Below are positions 16,453 to 25,030 of a stretch of DNA of 64,000 nt, piece by piece (position 1 is the stretch's first letter; each line of letters begins with the position of its first letter). The stretch covers positions 4,898,001-4,962,000 of the forward strand of contig NZ_JADBEB010000001.1 of the NCBI RefSeq assembly GCF_014874095.1, given 5' to 3'. The position numbers and the translations under genes were made by a program. Origin of the DNA: Plantactinospora soyae (GTDB lineage: Bacteria; Actinomycetota; Actinomycetes; Mycobacteriales; Micromonosporaceae). The notes under the pieces were generated by a model, which was given only the letters and a program-made list of their open reading frames with translations, ran no database searches and was not told where the DNA came from.

Positions 16453-17696
16453 GCCTCCGGTACGGTGACCCGGTGCAGCCGAGGTAACACGCGGGTCAGC
16501 ACCCAGTGCGGTGCGGTCGCGCCCCCGGTGAGGCGGCGCATCAGCCCGGCGGCGGTGTCGACGGCGCCGAAGGCGTAGGGCACCATCTCGTCCTGGTAGC
16601 CGGCGATCGCCTCCTCCACCGGCGTGCCGCTCGCCCGGGCCTCGACCAGCCGGTGGCCGAGCAGGGCGGCGTCGCGGAGCGCGGTGTTGCCGCCGTGAGC
16701 GCCGAACGGCGGCATGACGTGCACGGCGTCGCCCATCATCGTCGCCCGGGGCACCGCCCACCGGCGCGGGCGCCGGCCGGTGGCGAAAAGGTTGAGCACC
16801 GTGGCGTCCAGTTCGGCCGTGTCGACCAGCCGCCGGATGAGCGGGTGGAAGTCCGCACTCATCCGGGCGGCCAGTTTCCACAGTGCCAGCAGGTTCCCGC
16901 GGACGCCGACGGGCACCTCCTCCTGCCGGAGCAGCAGTCCCCACATGACGTAGTCGTCGCCGGTGGGCGCATAGCTGCCCGGGGCCAGGCGCGCGAACGC
17001 CTCCCGCGGGCTCTCGCCGAACCGCATCGAGGTGAAGAAGAAGGCGCGGCCCGGCCGGTCGGCGATGGCCAGGACCCCGCTGGTACGCAGCGCGTCCGGG
17101 ATGACGCTCTCGCCGTTCCGCCGCAGGGGCGACCGGCCGTAGATGCCCGCCATCGAGGTGTTCGCCGGGTCCGCGTCCGGCATGAGCTGCGCGCGCAGCG
17201 CCGAGCCGGCGCCGTCCGCGCCCACGACGACGGTTGCCGCGGCCGCCCCGCCGTCGGAGAACCGCAGCCGCAGCCCTGCCGGGCCGCCGCTGTCCACCGC
17301 GACGGCGGCCTTGCCGTAGTGGATGCGCCCGCCCAGCCCGGACTGCAGGATCGACCGCAGGGTCAGCCGGTCGACCTGGCGGGTTGCGTGCGGTTCGTCC
17401 TTGAAGGTGATGGTGAATGCGTCCCGCAGCCGGCTGTCGGTGAAGCGTAGGCGCCCGCCGGACTCGTCGCCGGTGGTCAGCGCCAGGCGGTACAGCGGGC
17501 GGGGCAGGCTCTCGCGCAGCGCCTCCAGCCCGTACCGGTCGAGAATGATCCGGTAGCCCTGCCGCCGGACGAAGGGGCCCGGGTCCCGCTCGTAGACGTG
17601 CACGTCGATGCCGGCGCGCATCAGGTACTGGGCGAGGCAGAGGCCGGAGAGGCCGGCGCCAGCGATCGCCACCGAGAAGTCAGTCGATATGCCCAT
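16449..17696 (-). CDS. FAD-dependent monooxygenase (PHBH/aromatic hydroxylase family)
   Basis: 415 residues. GAGLSGL near residue 13 is the FAD dinucleotide loop, GADGAGSALR is the DG motif, and GDAVHVMPPFGAHGGNTALRDA is the GD motif that binds FAD ribityl. This is a group A flavoprotein hydroxylase, probably using NAD(P)H to oxidise an aromatic or polyketide-like compound, possibly for drug inactivation. It is coupled to the MarR gene. The MarR dyad sits seven bases before its start, so it is likely derepressed by its own substrate. Confidence 0.87.
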   Translation of the reverse strand: MGISTDFSVAIAGAGLSGLCLAQYLMRAGIDVHVYERDPGPFVRRQGYRIILDRYGLEALRESLPRPLYRLALTTGDESGGRLRFTDSRLRDAFTITFKDEPHATRQVDRLTLRSILQSGLGGRIHYGKAAVAVDSGGPAGLRLRFSDGGAAAATVVVGADGAGSALRAQLMPDADPANTSMAGIYGRSPLRRNGESVIPDALRTSGVLAIADRPGRAFFFTSMRFGESPREAFARLAPGSYAPTGDDYVMWGLLLRQEEVPVGVRGNLLALWKLAARMSADFHPLIRRLVDTAELDATVLNLFATGRRPRRWAVPRATMMGDAVHVMPPFGAHGGNTALRDAALLGHRLVEARASGTPVEEAIAGYQDEMVPYAFGAVDTAAGLMRRLTGGATAPHWVLTRVLPRLHRVTVPEA

Positions 17697-17702
17697 GCGA
17701 TT

Positions 17703-17719
17703 ATCTTAATGACTAAGAT
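17703..17719. promoter_or_regulatory. MarR-type operator dyad
   Basis: ATCTTA (17703-17708) and TAAGAT (17714-17719) form a perfect inverted repeat with a five-base spacer, directly before the monooxygenase start codon at 17696. Size and A/T content suit a MarR dimer, and the regulator is encoded in the same operon. Confidence 0.65.
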
Positions 17720-17911
17720 GATTTGGGCAAGGTCGCCGGTCGACCAGAACGTGGCCCCGACGAGCGCAGTATGCCCCGGTCCGCCGAGCCGCCCGGCCGG
17801 CCACCTCGGACCGGTCCGCCGGTGTGGCCCGGCGGATGCCGGCACCTGACCCCACCCGACACGACGACCGTCCACTACTCACCTGACAGCCCCGACAGTG
17901 AGACTGGTGGC

Positions 17912-18616
17912 GTGACGGACGTACGTAGGGCGCGGGTTCGCGAGGTACGGGATCGGCTCCGACGTGACGGACCTGTGTGGACGCGCCGCCCCGAACGGGA
18001 CTTCGAGACCGTGACCCTGCCCGAACGCGACTGCGACCTGCTCCGCGACCTGTTGGTGTCCGAGGGCGTCCAGACGGTCGTGGAGATCGGACTCGCGTAC
18101 GGCAGCTCCGCACTGGCCATCGGGGAAGCGCTGGTGACCGTCGGCGCACCGCATCCACGGCACATCGTGATCGATCCGTTCCAACAGCAGGCCTTCTCGA
18201 ACGTCGGCTGGGACCTGCTCTGTTCCGCGGGGCTGGACTCGATCGCCAGACTCGTCGCCGATCCCTCGTCGATCGCCCTGGCACAGCTCGTTCACGACGG
18301 CGTCGTCGCGGACGCGGCCTTCGTGGACGGCAGTCACCGGTTCCACGAGGTCTTCGTCGATCTCTACTTCCTCCGCAAGATCGTCCGGCCGGGCGGTCTT
18401 GTCGTTCTCGACGACGACTGGACGCCGTCGGTGCGCAAGGCGGTGCGCTACTACGAGCGGAATCTGGGCTGGACACCGATTCCGGACGTCTTCGTCGACG
18501 GAACCTTCTGGACCGTCGGGCGCGATCCGGCGGCGGAGGCCGTGCCCCGTTGCCGGGCGGTCAGACTGCCCGACCCGATGATCGAGCCGCCGTTCGAGGA
18601 ATTCCACCCGTTCTGA
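17912..18616 (+). CDS. Class I SAM-dependent methyltransferase (Methyltransf_24 type)
   Basis: About 234 residues from GTG 17912. The SAM-binding motif I is VVEIGLAYGSSALAI. IVIDPFQQQAFSNVGW follows, then the catalytic/metal region AAFVDGSHRFHEVFVDLYFL and KIVRPGGLVVLDDDWTPSV. This is the O-methyltransferase-like branch with an Asp-rich metal site. The substrate is unknown. The frame is open upstream to 17723, but those codons are Pro/Gly-rich and lack conservation. It diverges from the MarR-controlled operon. Confidence 0.8.
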   Translation: MTDVRRARVREVRDRLRRDGPVWTRRPERDFETVTLPERDCDLLRDLLVSEGVQTVVEIGLAYGSSALAIGEALVTVGAPHPRHIVIDPFQQQAFSNVGWDLLCSAGLDSIARLVADPSSIALAQLVHDGVVADAAFVDGSHRFHEVFVDLYFLRKIVRPGGLVVLDDDWTPSVRKAVRYYERNLGWTPIPDVFVDGTFWTVGRDPAAEAVPRCRAVRLPDPMIEPPFEEFHPF

Positions 18617-18648
18617 ACAGCGGATCCGGGGGCGCAGGCTGAGGCAGG

Positions 18649-19188
18649 TCAGCCGAGCCGGTACTCCCAACCCTCGGCTCGCCACTCGAAGTCGGCGGCG
18701 AGCAACTCCCGTACGGTGAATCCGTTGACCACATGCTCCAGGGCCCGGTACGTCGCGAGGTGTCCGATCAGCATGACCCGTCGTCCGGCCCATCTGGTCG
18801 GCAGGTCGGCGAGGAGTCCCGCCACCCGCGCAATCGCCTCACCGTGGCTCTCGCCACCGGGGTACCGGCGATCGCAGTGGTCCAGACGATCACGGCTCAC
18901 CTCGGCGGCAGGCGAACCGTTCCGCGCTCCGAAGTCGCACTCGCGCAGCCGCCAGTCGTACAGGATCGGAATGTCGCTTCCGCCGAACGCGATCTCCGCC
19001 GTCTCCGCCGCACGGCGCAGATCCGAGGTGAACACCGCGACGATGCCGTCGTCGCGTCGCCGTCGGCCCAGCTCGGCGGCGTTCGCGCGGCCACGCGCAC
19101 TGAGGCGGCCGGGCAGCCATCCGGTGGCGATGCCACGCTCGTTGTCCTCGCTCAGGGCATGGGTCTCGAACACGATCTCGACCGACAC
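18649..19188 (-). CDS. Histidine-phosphatase-superfamily protein with non-canonical RHG motif (copy 2)
   Basis: 179 residues, paralogous to the gene at 12615-13220. Matching blocks are GIATGWLPGRLSARGRANAA, SDLRRAAETAEIAF, LRECDFGARNG and the second His in LIGHLATYRAL. Here too RHG is replaced, by ETHA in IVFETHALSEDNE. The 3' end carries the 12-mer TGAGGCAGGTCA (plus strand) over its stop, also seen at two unrelated genes in the window. Function is uncertain; a phosphatase with a changed phosphate pocket or a non-catalytic protein are both possible. Confidence 0.82.
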   Translation of the reverse strand: MSVEIVFETHALSEDNERGIATGWLPGRLSARGRANAAELGRRRRDDGIVAVFTSDLRRAAETAEIAFGGSDIPILYDWRLRECDFGARNGSPAAEVSRDRLDHCDRRYPGGESHGEAIARVAGLLADLPTRWAGRRVMLIGHLATYRALEHVVNGFTVRELLAADFEWRAEGWEYRLG

Positions 19189-19320
19189 CGAGTCAGGCTA
19201 CCGGGCCGGTCCGACCCTCGCCGAGGGTGAGGCCACGACGGGAAGTCGTCGCGGCAGTGCAGCCGGCCCTCGGAGACCGCGACGTTCAACCGGGCGACGA
19301 CGCCTCCCCGGCCGCCGGGC

Positions 19321-21819
19321 TCAGAGCTGGCCCACGTCGGTGATCCGGAGCACCGCCGCACCGACCGCGTCGGAGGCGGCGAGATCGACCTCCGCGCTGA
19401 TGCCCCAGTCGTGGTCGCTGTCCGGGTCGTCGAGGATCTGCCGCACCGTCCACCGGTCGCGCCCCTGCTCGATCATCAGCAGCGCCGGACCCCGGGCCGC
19501 CGGTCCGGTGCCGATCTCGTCGTACGCCTCGAAGTACGGCTCCAGCGCCTCGGCCCAGGCATCGGCGTCCCAGCCGTCCTCGGCGTCGAGCCCGCCCAAC
19601 TCGTCGTACCGGCGCAGGGCGGCCAGTTCGACCCGGCGGAACAGGGCGTTGCGGACCAGTACCCGGAACGCCCGCACGTTCCCGGTGACCGCCGGAGGCT
19701 TGTCGTCGACGACCATTGTGGCCGCCTCGCCCGGGTTGCGCAGCCGCTCCCACTCGTCGATCAGGCTGGAGTCGACCTGCCGGACCAGCTCGCCGAGCCA
19801 CTCGATCAGGTCGATCAGTTCCTCGGTCTTGGCGTCCTCGCGCACGGTCTGCCGCAGCGCCTTGTACGCGTCCGCCAGGTAGCGCAGCACCAGGCCCTCG
19901 GAGCGGGACAGCCCGTAGAAGCTGACGTACTCGACGAAGGTCATCGCGCGCTCGTACATGTCCCGGACCACCGACTTCGGGGCGAGCTGGTGGTCGGCCA
20001 CCCAGGGATGGCCCCGCCGGTACATCTCGTACGCCGCGTCCAGCAGCTCGACCAGCGGCTTCGGATAGGTGACGTCGTCCAGTAGTTCGAGCCGGGCCTC
20101 GTACTCGATGCCGTCGGCCTTCATCTGGGCGACCGCCTCGCCCCGGGCCTTGAACTGCTGTGCCGACAACACCTGACGCGGATCGTCCAAAGTAGATTCG
20201 ATCACCGAGAGTACGTCCAGCGGGTACGTCGGGGACGCCACGTCCAGCAGTTCGATCGCGGCCAGCGCGAGCGGGGAGAGCGGCTGGTTGAGCGCGAAGT
20301 CGAGTTGGAGGTCGACGGTCAGCCGTACCCGTCGACCGGCCTCGTCCGGCTCGGCGAGCCGTTCGACCACGCCGCCGGCCAGCAACGCCCGGTAGATGGC
20401 GATCGCCCGGCGGATGTGCCGGCGCTGCGCGGCGGCGTCCTCGTGGTTGTCGGTCAGCAGGTGCCGCATCGCCGCGAACGCGTCACCGGGCCGGCTGATC
20501 ACGTTGAGCAGCATCGCGTGGCTGACGGTGAAGCTGGACGTCAGTGGTTCCGGCTCGGCCTCGACCAGCCGTTCGAAGGTGGGCCGGCCCCAGCCGATCG
20601 ACCCCTCCGGCGGCTTCTTGCGGACCACCTTGCGGCGCTTCTTCGGGTCGTCGCCCGCCTTCGTCAGCGCCTTCTCGTTGTCGATCACGTGCTCCGGCGC
20701 CTGCACCACCACCGTGCCCAGGGTGTCGAAGCCGGCCCGGCCGGCCCGACCGGCGATCTGGTGGAACTCGCGTACCTTGAGCAGCCGGGTCCGGATGCCG
20801 TCGTACTTCGACAGGCCGGTGAACAGCACCGTGCGGATCGGCACGTTGATGCCGACGCCGAGGGTGTCGGTGCCACAGATGACCTTGAGCAGCCCGGCCT
20901 GGGCCAGCGTCTCGACCAGCCGCCGGTACTTCGGCAGCATCCCCGCGTGGTGCACCCCGATGCCGTGCCGGACCAGCCGGGAGAGGGTACGCCCGAACCC
21001 GGCGGTGAACCGGAAGTTGCCGATCGCCTCGGCGATCATGTCCTTCTCGGCCCGGGTGGCGACGTTGACGCTGGTCAGCGCCTGGGCCCGTTCCAGGGCG
21101 GCGGCCTGGGTGAAATGTACGACGTAGATCGGCGCCTGGCGGGTGCTGAGCAACTCCTCCAGGGTCTCGTGCAGCGGCGTCATCGCGTACGTGAACATCA
21201 GCGGCACGGGCCGCTCCGCGTTCTTCACCAGCGCGGTCGACCGGCCGGTACGCCGGGTCAGGTCGTCGGTGAACCGGGTGACGTCGCCCAGCGTGGCCGA
21301 CATCAGCACGAACTGCGCCTGCGGCAGCTCGATCAGCGGGACCTGCCAGGCCCAGCCCCGATCCGGCTCGGCGTAGAAGTGGAACTCGTCCATGATCACC
21401 ATGCCGACGTCGGCCCGCGCGCCGTCGCGCAGCGCGATGTTGGCCAGGATCTCCGCCGTACAGCAGATGATCGGGGCGTCCTCGTTGACGCTCGCGTCGC
21501 CGGTCAGCATGCCCACGTTCTCCGCGCCGAACATCTCGCAGAGCGCGAAGAACTTCTCCGAGACCAGTGCCTTGATCGGCGCGGTGTAGAAGCTGATCCG
21601 GTCCTCGGCCAGGGCCGCGAAGTGGGCACCGGCGGCGACCAGGCTCTTTCCGGACCCGGTAGGCGTGCTCAGGATGACGTTGGCACCGGAGACGATCTCG
21701 ATCAACGCCTCTTCCTGGTGCGGATAGAGGGTGAGGCCACGCTCCTGCGCCCAACCGGCGAACGCGTCGAAGAGGGTATCTGGGTCGGCGCTGCCCGGCA
21801 GCTGGTCGGTGAGCGTCAT
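19321..21819 (-). CDS. SKI2-like DExH helicase with DUF3516 domain
   Basis: 832 residues from ATG 21819. Walker A is STPTGSGKSLVA, the DExH box is IIMDEFHFY-like (VIMDEFHFY), motif III SATLGD and motif VI QIAGRAGRAG. The region after the RecA domains matches the actinobacterial DUF3516 helicases: KKPPEGSIGWGRPTFERLVE and a long helical C-terminus with SLIDEWERLRNPGEA. It is likely an RNA helicase of the Ski2/Mtr4 class. The start at MTLTDQLPG is chosen over a codon 33 bases upstream. TrmB is next upstream on the same strand. Confidence 0.9.
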   Translation of the reverse strand: MTLTDQLPGSADPDTLFDAFAGWAQERGLTLYPHQEEALIEIVSGANVILSTPTGSGKSLVAAGAHFAALAEDRISFYTAPIKALVSEKFFALCEMFGAENVGMLTGDASVNEDAPIICCTAEILANIALRDGARADVGMVIMDEFHFYAEPDRGWAWQVPLIELPQAQFVLMSATLGDVTRFTDDLTRRTGRSTALVKNAERPVPLMFTYAMTPLHETLEELLSTRQAPIYVVHFTQAAALERAQALTSVNVATRAEKDMIAEAIGNFRFTAGFGRTLSRLVRHGIGVHHAGMLPKYRRLVETLAQAGLLKVICGTDTLGVGINVPIRTVLFTGLSKYDGIRTRLLKVREFHQIAGRAGRAGFDTLGTVVVQAPEHVIDNEKALTKAGDDPKKRRKVVRKKPPEGSIGWGRPTFERLVEAEPEPLTSSFTVSHAMLLNVISRPGDAFAAMRHLLTDNHEDAAAQRRHIRRAIAIYRALLAGGVVERLAEPDEAGRRVRLTVDLQLDFALNQPLSPLALAAIELLDVASPTYPLDVLSVIESTLDDPRQVLSAQQFKARGEAVAQMKADGIEYEARLELLDDVTYPKPLVELLDAAYEMYRRGHPWVADHQLAPKSVVRDMYERAMTFVEYVSFYGLSRSEGLVLRYLADAYKALRQTVREDAKTEELIDLIEWLGELVRQVDSSLIDEWERLRNPGEAATMVVDDKPPAVTGNVRAFRVLVRNALFRRVELAALRRYDELGGLDAEDGWDADAWAEALEPYFEAYDEIGTGPAARGPALLMIEQGRDRWTVRQILDDPDSDHDWGISAEVDLAASDAVGAAVLRITDVGQL

Positions 21820-21898
21820 AGCCGGTCCATGGTGCCTGGCCCGGACCGGCAACGCCAGTCCGCCGCCCGCCCGATGATCGTTTCGCCTGGGCGCGGGG

Positions 21899-22732
21899 TC
21901 AGCGGCGGTGGAAGATCAGGTCGAGGATCGGCCGGCCGGCGACGGTCCCACGGCGCTCGAACTTCGTCACCGGCCGGTACGCCGGGCGGGGCGCGTAGTC
22001 GGCGTACCGGTTCACCAGGCCCGGGTCGGCGTTCAGGGTGCCGAGCATCGACTCGGCGTACTCGGCCCAGTCGGTGGCGCAGTGCAGGGTGCCGCCGCTG
22101 ACCAACCGGGAGCGGAGCAGGGCGACGTGCGACGGCTGGATCAGCCGCCGCTTGTGATGCCGGGGCTTGGGCCACGGATCGGGGAAGAAGGCGTGCACCG
22201 CGTCGAGGGTGTCCGGCGGAAGCAGGTAGCGGACGAGGTCGAGCGCGTCGCCCCGGGCGATCCGGACATTGGTCAGTCCGTGGCGTTCGGTCAGCGCGAG
22301 CAGGTTGGCGATGCCCGGCGTGTGCACCTCGACCGCGAGGTAGTCCCGGTCGGGATCGGCGCTGGCCATCGTCGCGGTGGCGTCGCCCATCCCCGAGCCG
22401 ATCTCCAGAACCACCGGCGCCCGGCGACCGAAGAGGGCGACCAGGTCGATCGGCGCACCCCCGTCCAGCGTGTCCCGGGCCGGCGCGTTCTCGTCCGGGG
22501 TGTTTCCGGCCGACGCGCCCTCGTTCGGGGTACGCCCGTCCGGCGTGTCCCCGGTCGGGATGGTGAAGCCGTACCGGGGCCACAGCCGGTCCAGCGCGTC
22601 GAGGTGCCGGCCGCTGAGCCGGCCCCGGCGCGGATGGAAGGTGCGGACCCGGGCCAGCCGGTCCGGCGGCGCCAACTGGCCGGTTCGGGCCGAGGGCACC
22701 CCGGCGGTCTGCTCACGGCTGGGAAGGGTCAC
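21899..22732 (-). CDS. trmB: tRNA (guanine-N7-)-methyltransferase TrmB
   Basis: 277 residues. SAM motif I is VVLEIGSGMGDATATMA, and the diagnostic FPDPWPKPRHHKRRL motif and LHCATDWAEYAESM follow. The enzyme methylates G46 of tRNA. Between about residues 60 and 95 there is an insert rich in TPD/NEGA-like repeats (TPDGRTPNEGASAGNTPDEN) that is not part of the normal fold and looks like expansion of short DNA repeats, as also seen in HrpA and HrpB here. Confidence 0.93.
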   Translation of the reverse strand: MTLPSREQTAGVPSARTGQLAPPDRLARVRTFHPRRGRLSGRHLDALDRLWPRYGFTIPTGDTPDGRTPNEGASAGNTPDENAPARDTLDGGAPIDLVALFGRRAPVVLEIGSGMGDATATMASADPDRDYLAVEVHTPGIANLLALTERHGLTNVRIARGDALDLVRYLLPPDTLDAVHAFFPDPWPKPRHHKRRLIQPSHVALLRSRLVSGGTLHCATDWAEYAESMLGTLNADPGLVNRYADYAPRPAYRPVTKFERRGTVAGRPILDLIFHRR

Positions 22733-22889
22733 AGAAAAGTGAGCCTACGCCTACGCCCGGATCGGCCGTCGATCCGGCCGAGATCGTCCGACCGGGTGTG
22801 CACGGCGCGGCTTGATGAGAAGATTTCTCTGTACGGCAGGCCCCGTGGCCCCGCGCCCGGCCCTGCCGACGGCGCCGGGAGGGGGAACA

Positions 22890-23399
22890 GTGGCCACGCG
22901 TCGACGCGCCGCGATCCTGTGCGGTGCCGTGCTCGCCGTCGGCGGGGTGCTGATCGCGCCCGCCCCGGCCCGAGCCGCCGACGTCTTCGTCCAGGTGAAC
23001 CCGAGCACGGTCGAGGCCGGGTACATGGTCGGGATCAAGGCCAGTTGCACCAGCAACACCCAGCCGGCCACGGTCGAGTCGGGCGCCTTCGGCACCGTGA
23101 CCGTACAGCCGCAGGCCGGCTTCCTCACCGCCGTGGCGACCGTGCCGCACAAGACCCGGGCGGACACCTACCGGGTCAGGCTGAGCTGTCCGGACGGCAA
23201 GAACGGGTCGACCCAGCTGATGGTGGTCGGCGCCACCCGGCCGAGCCGTGGCCCGGCAACCGGCTTCGGCGGTACGGCAGGAGACGATCCGGGCGGCCTG
23301 CTGGTGACCGGTGGACTCGTCACCACGGCGCTCGGGGCCGTGCTGGGGCTGATCGCCCTGCGCCGACGGGCCCGCTCGGCGACGGCCCGCCGGATCTGA
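22890..23399 (+). CDS. Secreted, C-terminally anchored small protein (likely sortase substrate)
   Basis: 169 residues from GTG 22890, with GGGAGGGGG just before it. A signal peptide (ATRRRAAILCGAVLAVGGVL, cleavage after ARA) leads to an extracellular beta-rich domain (DVFVQVNPSTVEAGYMVGIK). A GPATGFGG stretch precedes a membrane helix (LLVTGGLVTTALGAVLGLIA) and a basic tail. The end has the layout of a cell-wall sorting signal without a canonical LPXTG. The next gene, 15 bases downstream, is a class F sortase, so this is its probable substrate. Confidence 0.78.
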   Translation: MATRRRAAILCGAVLAVGGVLIAPAPARAADVFVQVNPSTVEAGYMVGIKASCTSNTQPATVESGAFGTVTVQPQAGFLTAVATVPHKTRADTYRVRLSCPDGKNGSTQLMVVGATRPSRGPATGFGGTAGDDPGGLLVTGGLVTTALGAVLGLIALRRRARSATARRI

Positions 23400-23414
23400 C
23401 CCGGGCTCCCCGCG

Positions 23415-24125
23415 ATGGCCCGCGCCCCGACCGCCCGTCGACCCCGACTCGGCGGCCGCCGTCCGGCGTCGCACCTGCTGCACCCGGCCGCGCGGGGCGG
23501 GGCAACCCGCCAGCGCCGGAGCATGATCGGGCCGCTCGCCATCGTCCTGGTGCTGGTCGGGGTCTTCGCCACCGGGGCGGGACTCGGACAGTCCTCGGGC
23601 GGGCCGTGGAACTGGCTGGGCAGGAGCCACCGGGAGCCGCCGCGCGAGTTCCCGGTGCTGACGCCGAGCCGACCGGTCAAGCTGGCGATCCCGTCGATCG
23701 ACGTACGGGCTCCGGTGCACCGGGTCGGGCTCGCCGACGACGGCTCCATCGCCGTACCCGCGCTCGACCGGCACAACGAGGCCGGCTGGTACGAGCGCGG
23801 CCCGACCCCCGGCCAGTTCGGTCCGGCGATCATCGTCGGCCACGCGGACACCCGGACCGGCCCGTCGGTCTTCCACGACCTGGTCAAACTCCGGCCCGGT
23901 GCCAAGATCGAGGTGACCCGGCAGGACCGCTCGGTGGCGATCTTCGAGGTCAACTCGGTCGAGCACTTCGACAAGGGCAAACTCCCCGTCGAACGGGTGT
24001 ACGGCGACTACGGGCGCCCGTGGTTGCGCCTGATCACCTGCGGCGGCCGATGGATCGGCGGCGGTACGGGCTACTCCGACAACATCATCGCCTTCGCGTC
24101 ACTGGTCGACTCCCGGGAACGCTGA
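23415..24125 (+). CDS. Class F sortase
   Basis: 236 residues. A basic N-terminus precedes a membrane anchor (MIGPLAIVLVLVGVFATGAG). The catalytic part has KLAIPSIDVRAPVHRVGL, the His motif IIVGHADTRTGPSVF and the Cys motif LRLITCGG, followed by YSDNIIAFA. This is the actinobacterial class F transpeptidase layout. It would join the preceding anchored protein to the envelope. The two genes are almost adjacent and co-directional. A five-unit tandem repeat starts at its stop codon. Confidence 0.88.
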   Translation: MARAPTARRPRLGGRRPASHLLHPAARGGATRQRRSMIGPLAIVLVLVGVFATGAGLGQSSGGPWNWLGRSHREPPREFPVLTPSRPVKLAIPSIDVRAPVHRVGLADDGSIAVPALDRHNEAGWYERGPTPGQFGPAIIVGHADTRTGPSVFHDLVKLRPGAKIEVTRQDRSVAIFEVNSVEHFDKGKLPVERVYGDYGRPWLRLITCGGRWIGGGTGYSDNIIAFASLVDSRER

Positions 24126-24213
24126 CCGCCCGGAGCTCGCGTGATCGGCCGGAACTCGCTGACCGGCCGGAACTCGCTGACCGGCCGAGAATTCGCGTGG
24201 CCGGCCTAGAAGT
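24120..24213. repeat. Tandem repeat spanning the sortase stop codon
   Basis: About five imperfect 18-20 base units follow the pattern CGCTGACCGGCCGGAACT. The first unit contains the TGA stop of the sortase (24123-24125), and three later units repeat the TGA. The array fills the gap to the converging ABM gene. Confidence 0.75.
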
Positions 24214-24215
24214 CG

Positions 24216-24554
24216 TCAGTCGGCTGCCGGTCCGGCCTGCTGGACAACCTCGAACTCCAGCAGGGTGGCCCCGGTGGAGACCGGCTTGGGCTGCTCGCCA
24301 CCCGATCCGCTCTCGGCCGGACCACGGGCGTGCGCCTGCTTGGCCGGTCCGGCCGACCAGGCCTGGTACGCCTCCTCGCTCTCCCACCTCGTGTAGACGA
24401 AGTAGCGGCTCTCCCCGCCGACCGGGCGGAGCAGTTCGAAGCCGAGGAATCCGGGGGAGTTCTCGACCGCACCCAGCCGGGCGGCGAACCGGCGCTCCAG
24501 TTCCTCGCCGGCACCGGACGGAACCTCGATCGCGTTGATCTTCACAACTGCCAT
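24216..24554 (-). CDS. ABM-domain protein, MhuD/HmoB-like haem mono-oxygenase type
   Basis: 112 residues: VVKINAIEVPSGAGEELERR, then ENSPGFLGFELLRPVGGESR and YFVYTRWESEEAYQAW. This pattern (NSPGFxGFELLRP, then Y-V-x-TRWESEEAF) is that of MhuD-like haem-degrading ABM proteins of actinobacteria. A role in haem iron release is suggested by family only. The C-terminal 30 residues are Pro/Gly-rich. It is convergent with the sortase gene, and the start ATG has a weak upstream purine tract. Confidence 0.8.
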   Translation of the reverse strand: MAVVKINAIEVPSGAGEELERRFAARLGAVENSPGFLGFELLRPVGGESRYFVYTRWESEEAYQAWSAGPAKQAHARGPAESGSGGEQPKPVSTGATLLEFEVVQQAGPAAD

Positions 24555-24737
24555 GGCTCCACCCTACGAGCCCGGGTGCGCAGCGGGTGGACGCGTGCCC
24601 CCTGGGCTCTCGTGTCCCATCCGGGAGGCACGGAGGGCCGAGTGAGGTGTGAAGTGCCAACGAGGTCCGCCCCGGGGCCGCTGCGAAGGGGAAGCGCAAG
24701 CGGACACCGGGGCGAGCCGTTCGCGTGATGAGGCAGG

Positions 24738-24995
24738 TCAGGGACGGCGCCGGGGCACCCAGTAGAGGAGCTGACCGGTGATCAGCGCGGGGTGCGTGTC
24801 GGGCAGTGCTTCCAGTGCGCTGGCGAGGTGGGAGGCGAGGTACATCATCAGCCCGACCCGGTCACCCTTGAAGCCGACCAGCAGGGCCAGGCGGGCCGGC
24901 GCGCAGGGCCAGGGGTCCTGGCAGGTCTGACACCGGTACGACGGTGTCGGGCTGTGGCGGCCCGCTGGGTAGCGCCGCTGCGCAGCCCGCCGCAT
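24738..24995 (-). CDS. Small Cys-motif protein of the XRE-DUF397 module (module 1, gene A)
   Basis: 85 residues from ATG 24995. A C-x2-C-x4-C motif (YRCQTCQDPWPC) near residue 20 is followed by ARLALLVGFKGDRVGLMMYL and a C-terminal LLYWVPRRRP. The same-length paralogue at 55551-55808 matches along its whole length (DRxGLMxYLA, YWVPRR). The Cys cluster suggests a small zinc- or metal-binding site. Databases often carry such proteins as hypothetical or loosely as flavin reductases; I see no flavin site. It is downstream of gene B and divergent from the XRE gene. GTG at 25028 is a possible longer start. Confidence 0.72.
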   Translation of the reverse strand: MRRAAQRRYPAGRHSPTPSYRCQTCQDPWPCAPARLALLVGFKGDRVGLMMYLASHLASALEALPDTHPALITGQLLYWVPRRRP

Positions 24996-25030
24996 GGACC
25001 GGTACCAGCGCTCCTGCGGCCCGATCACGA

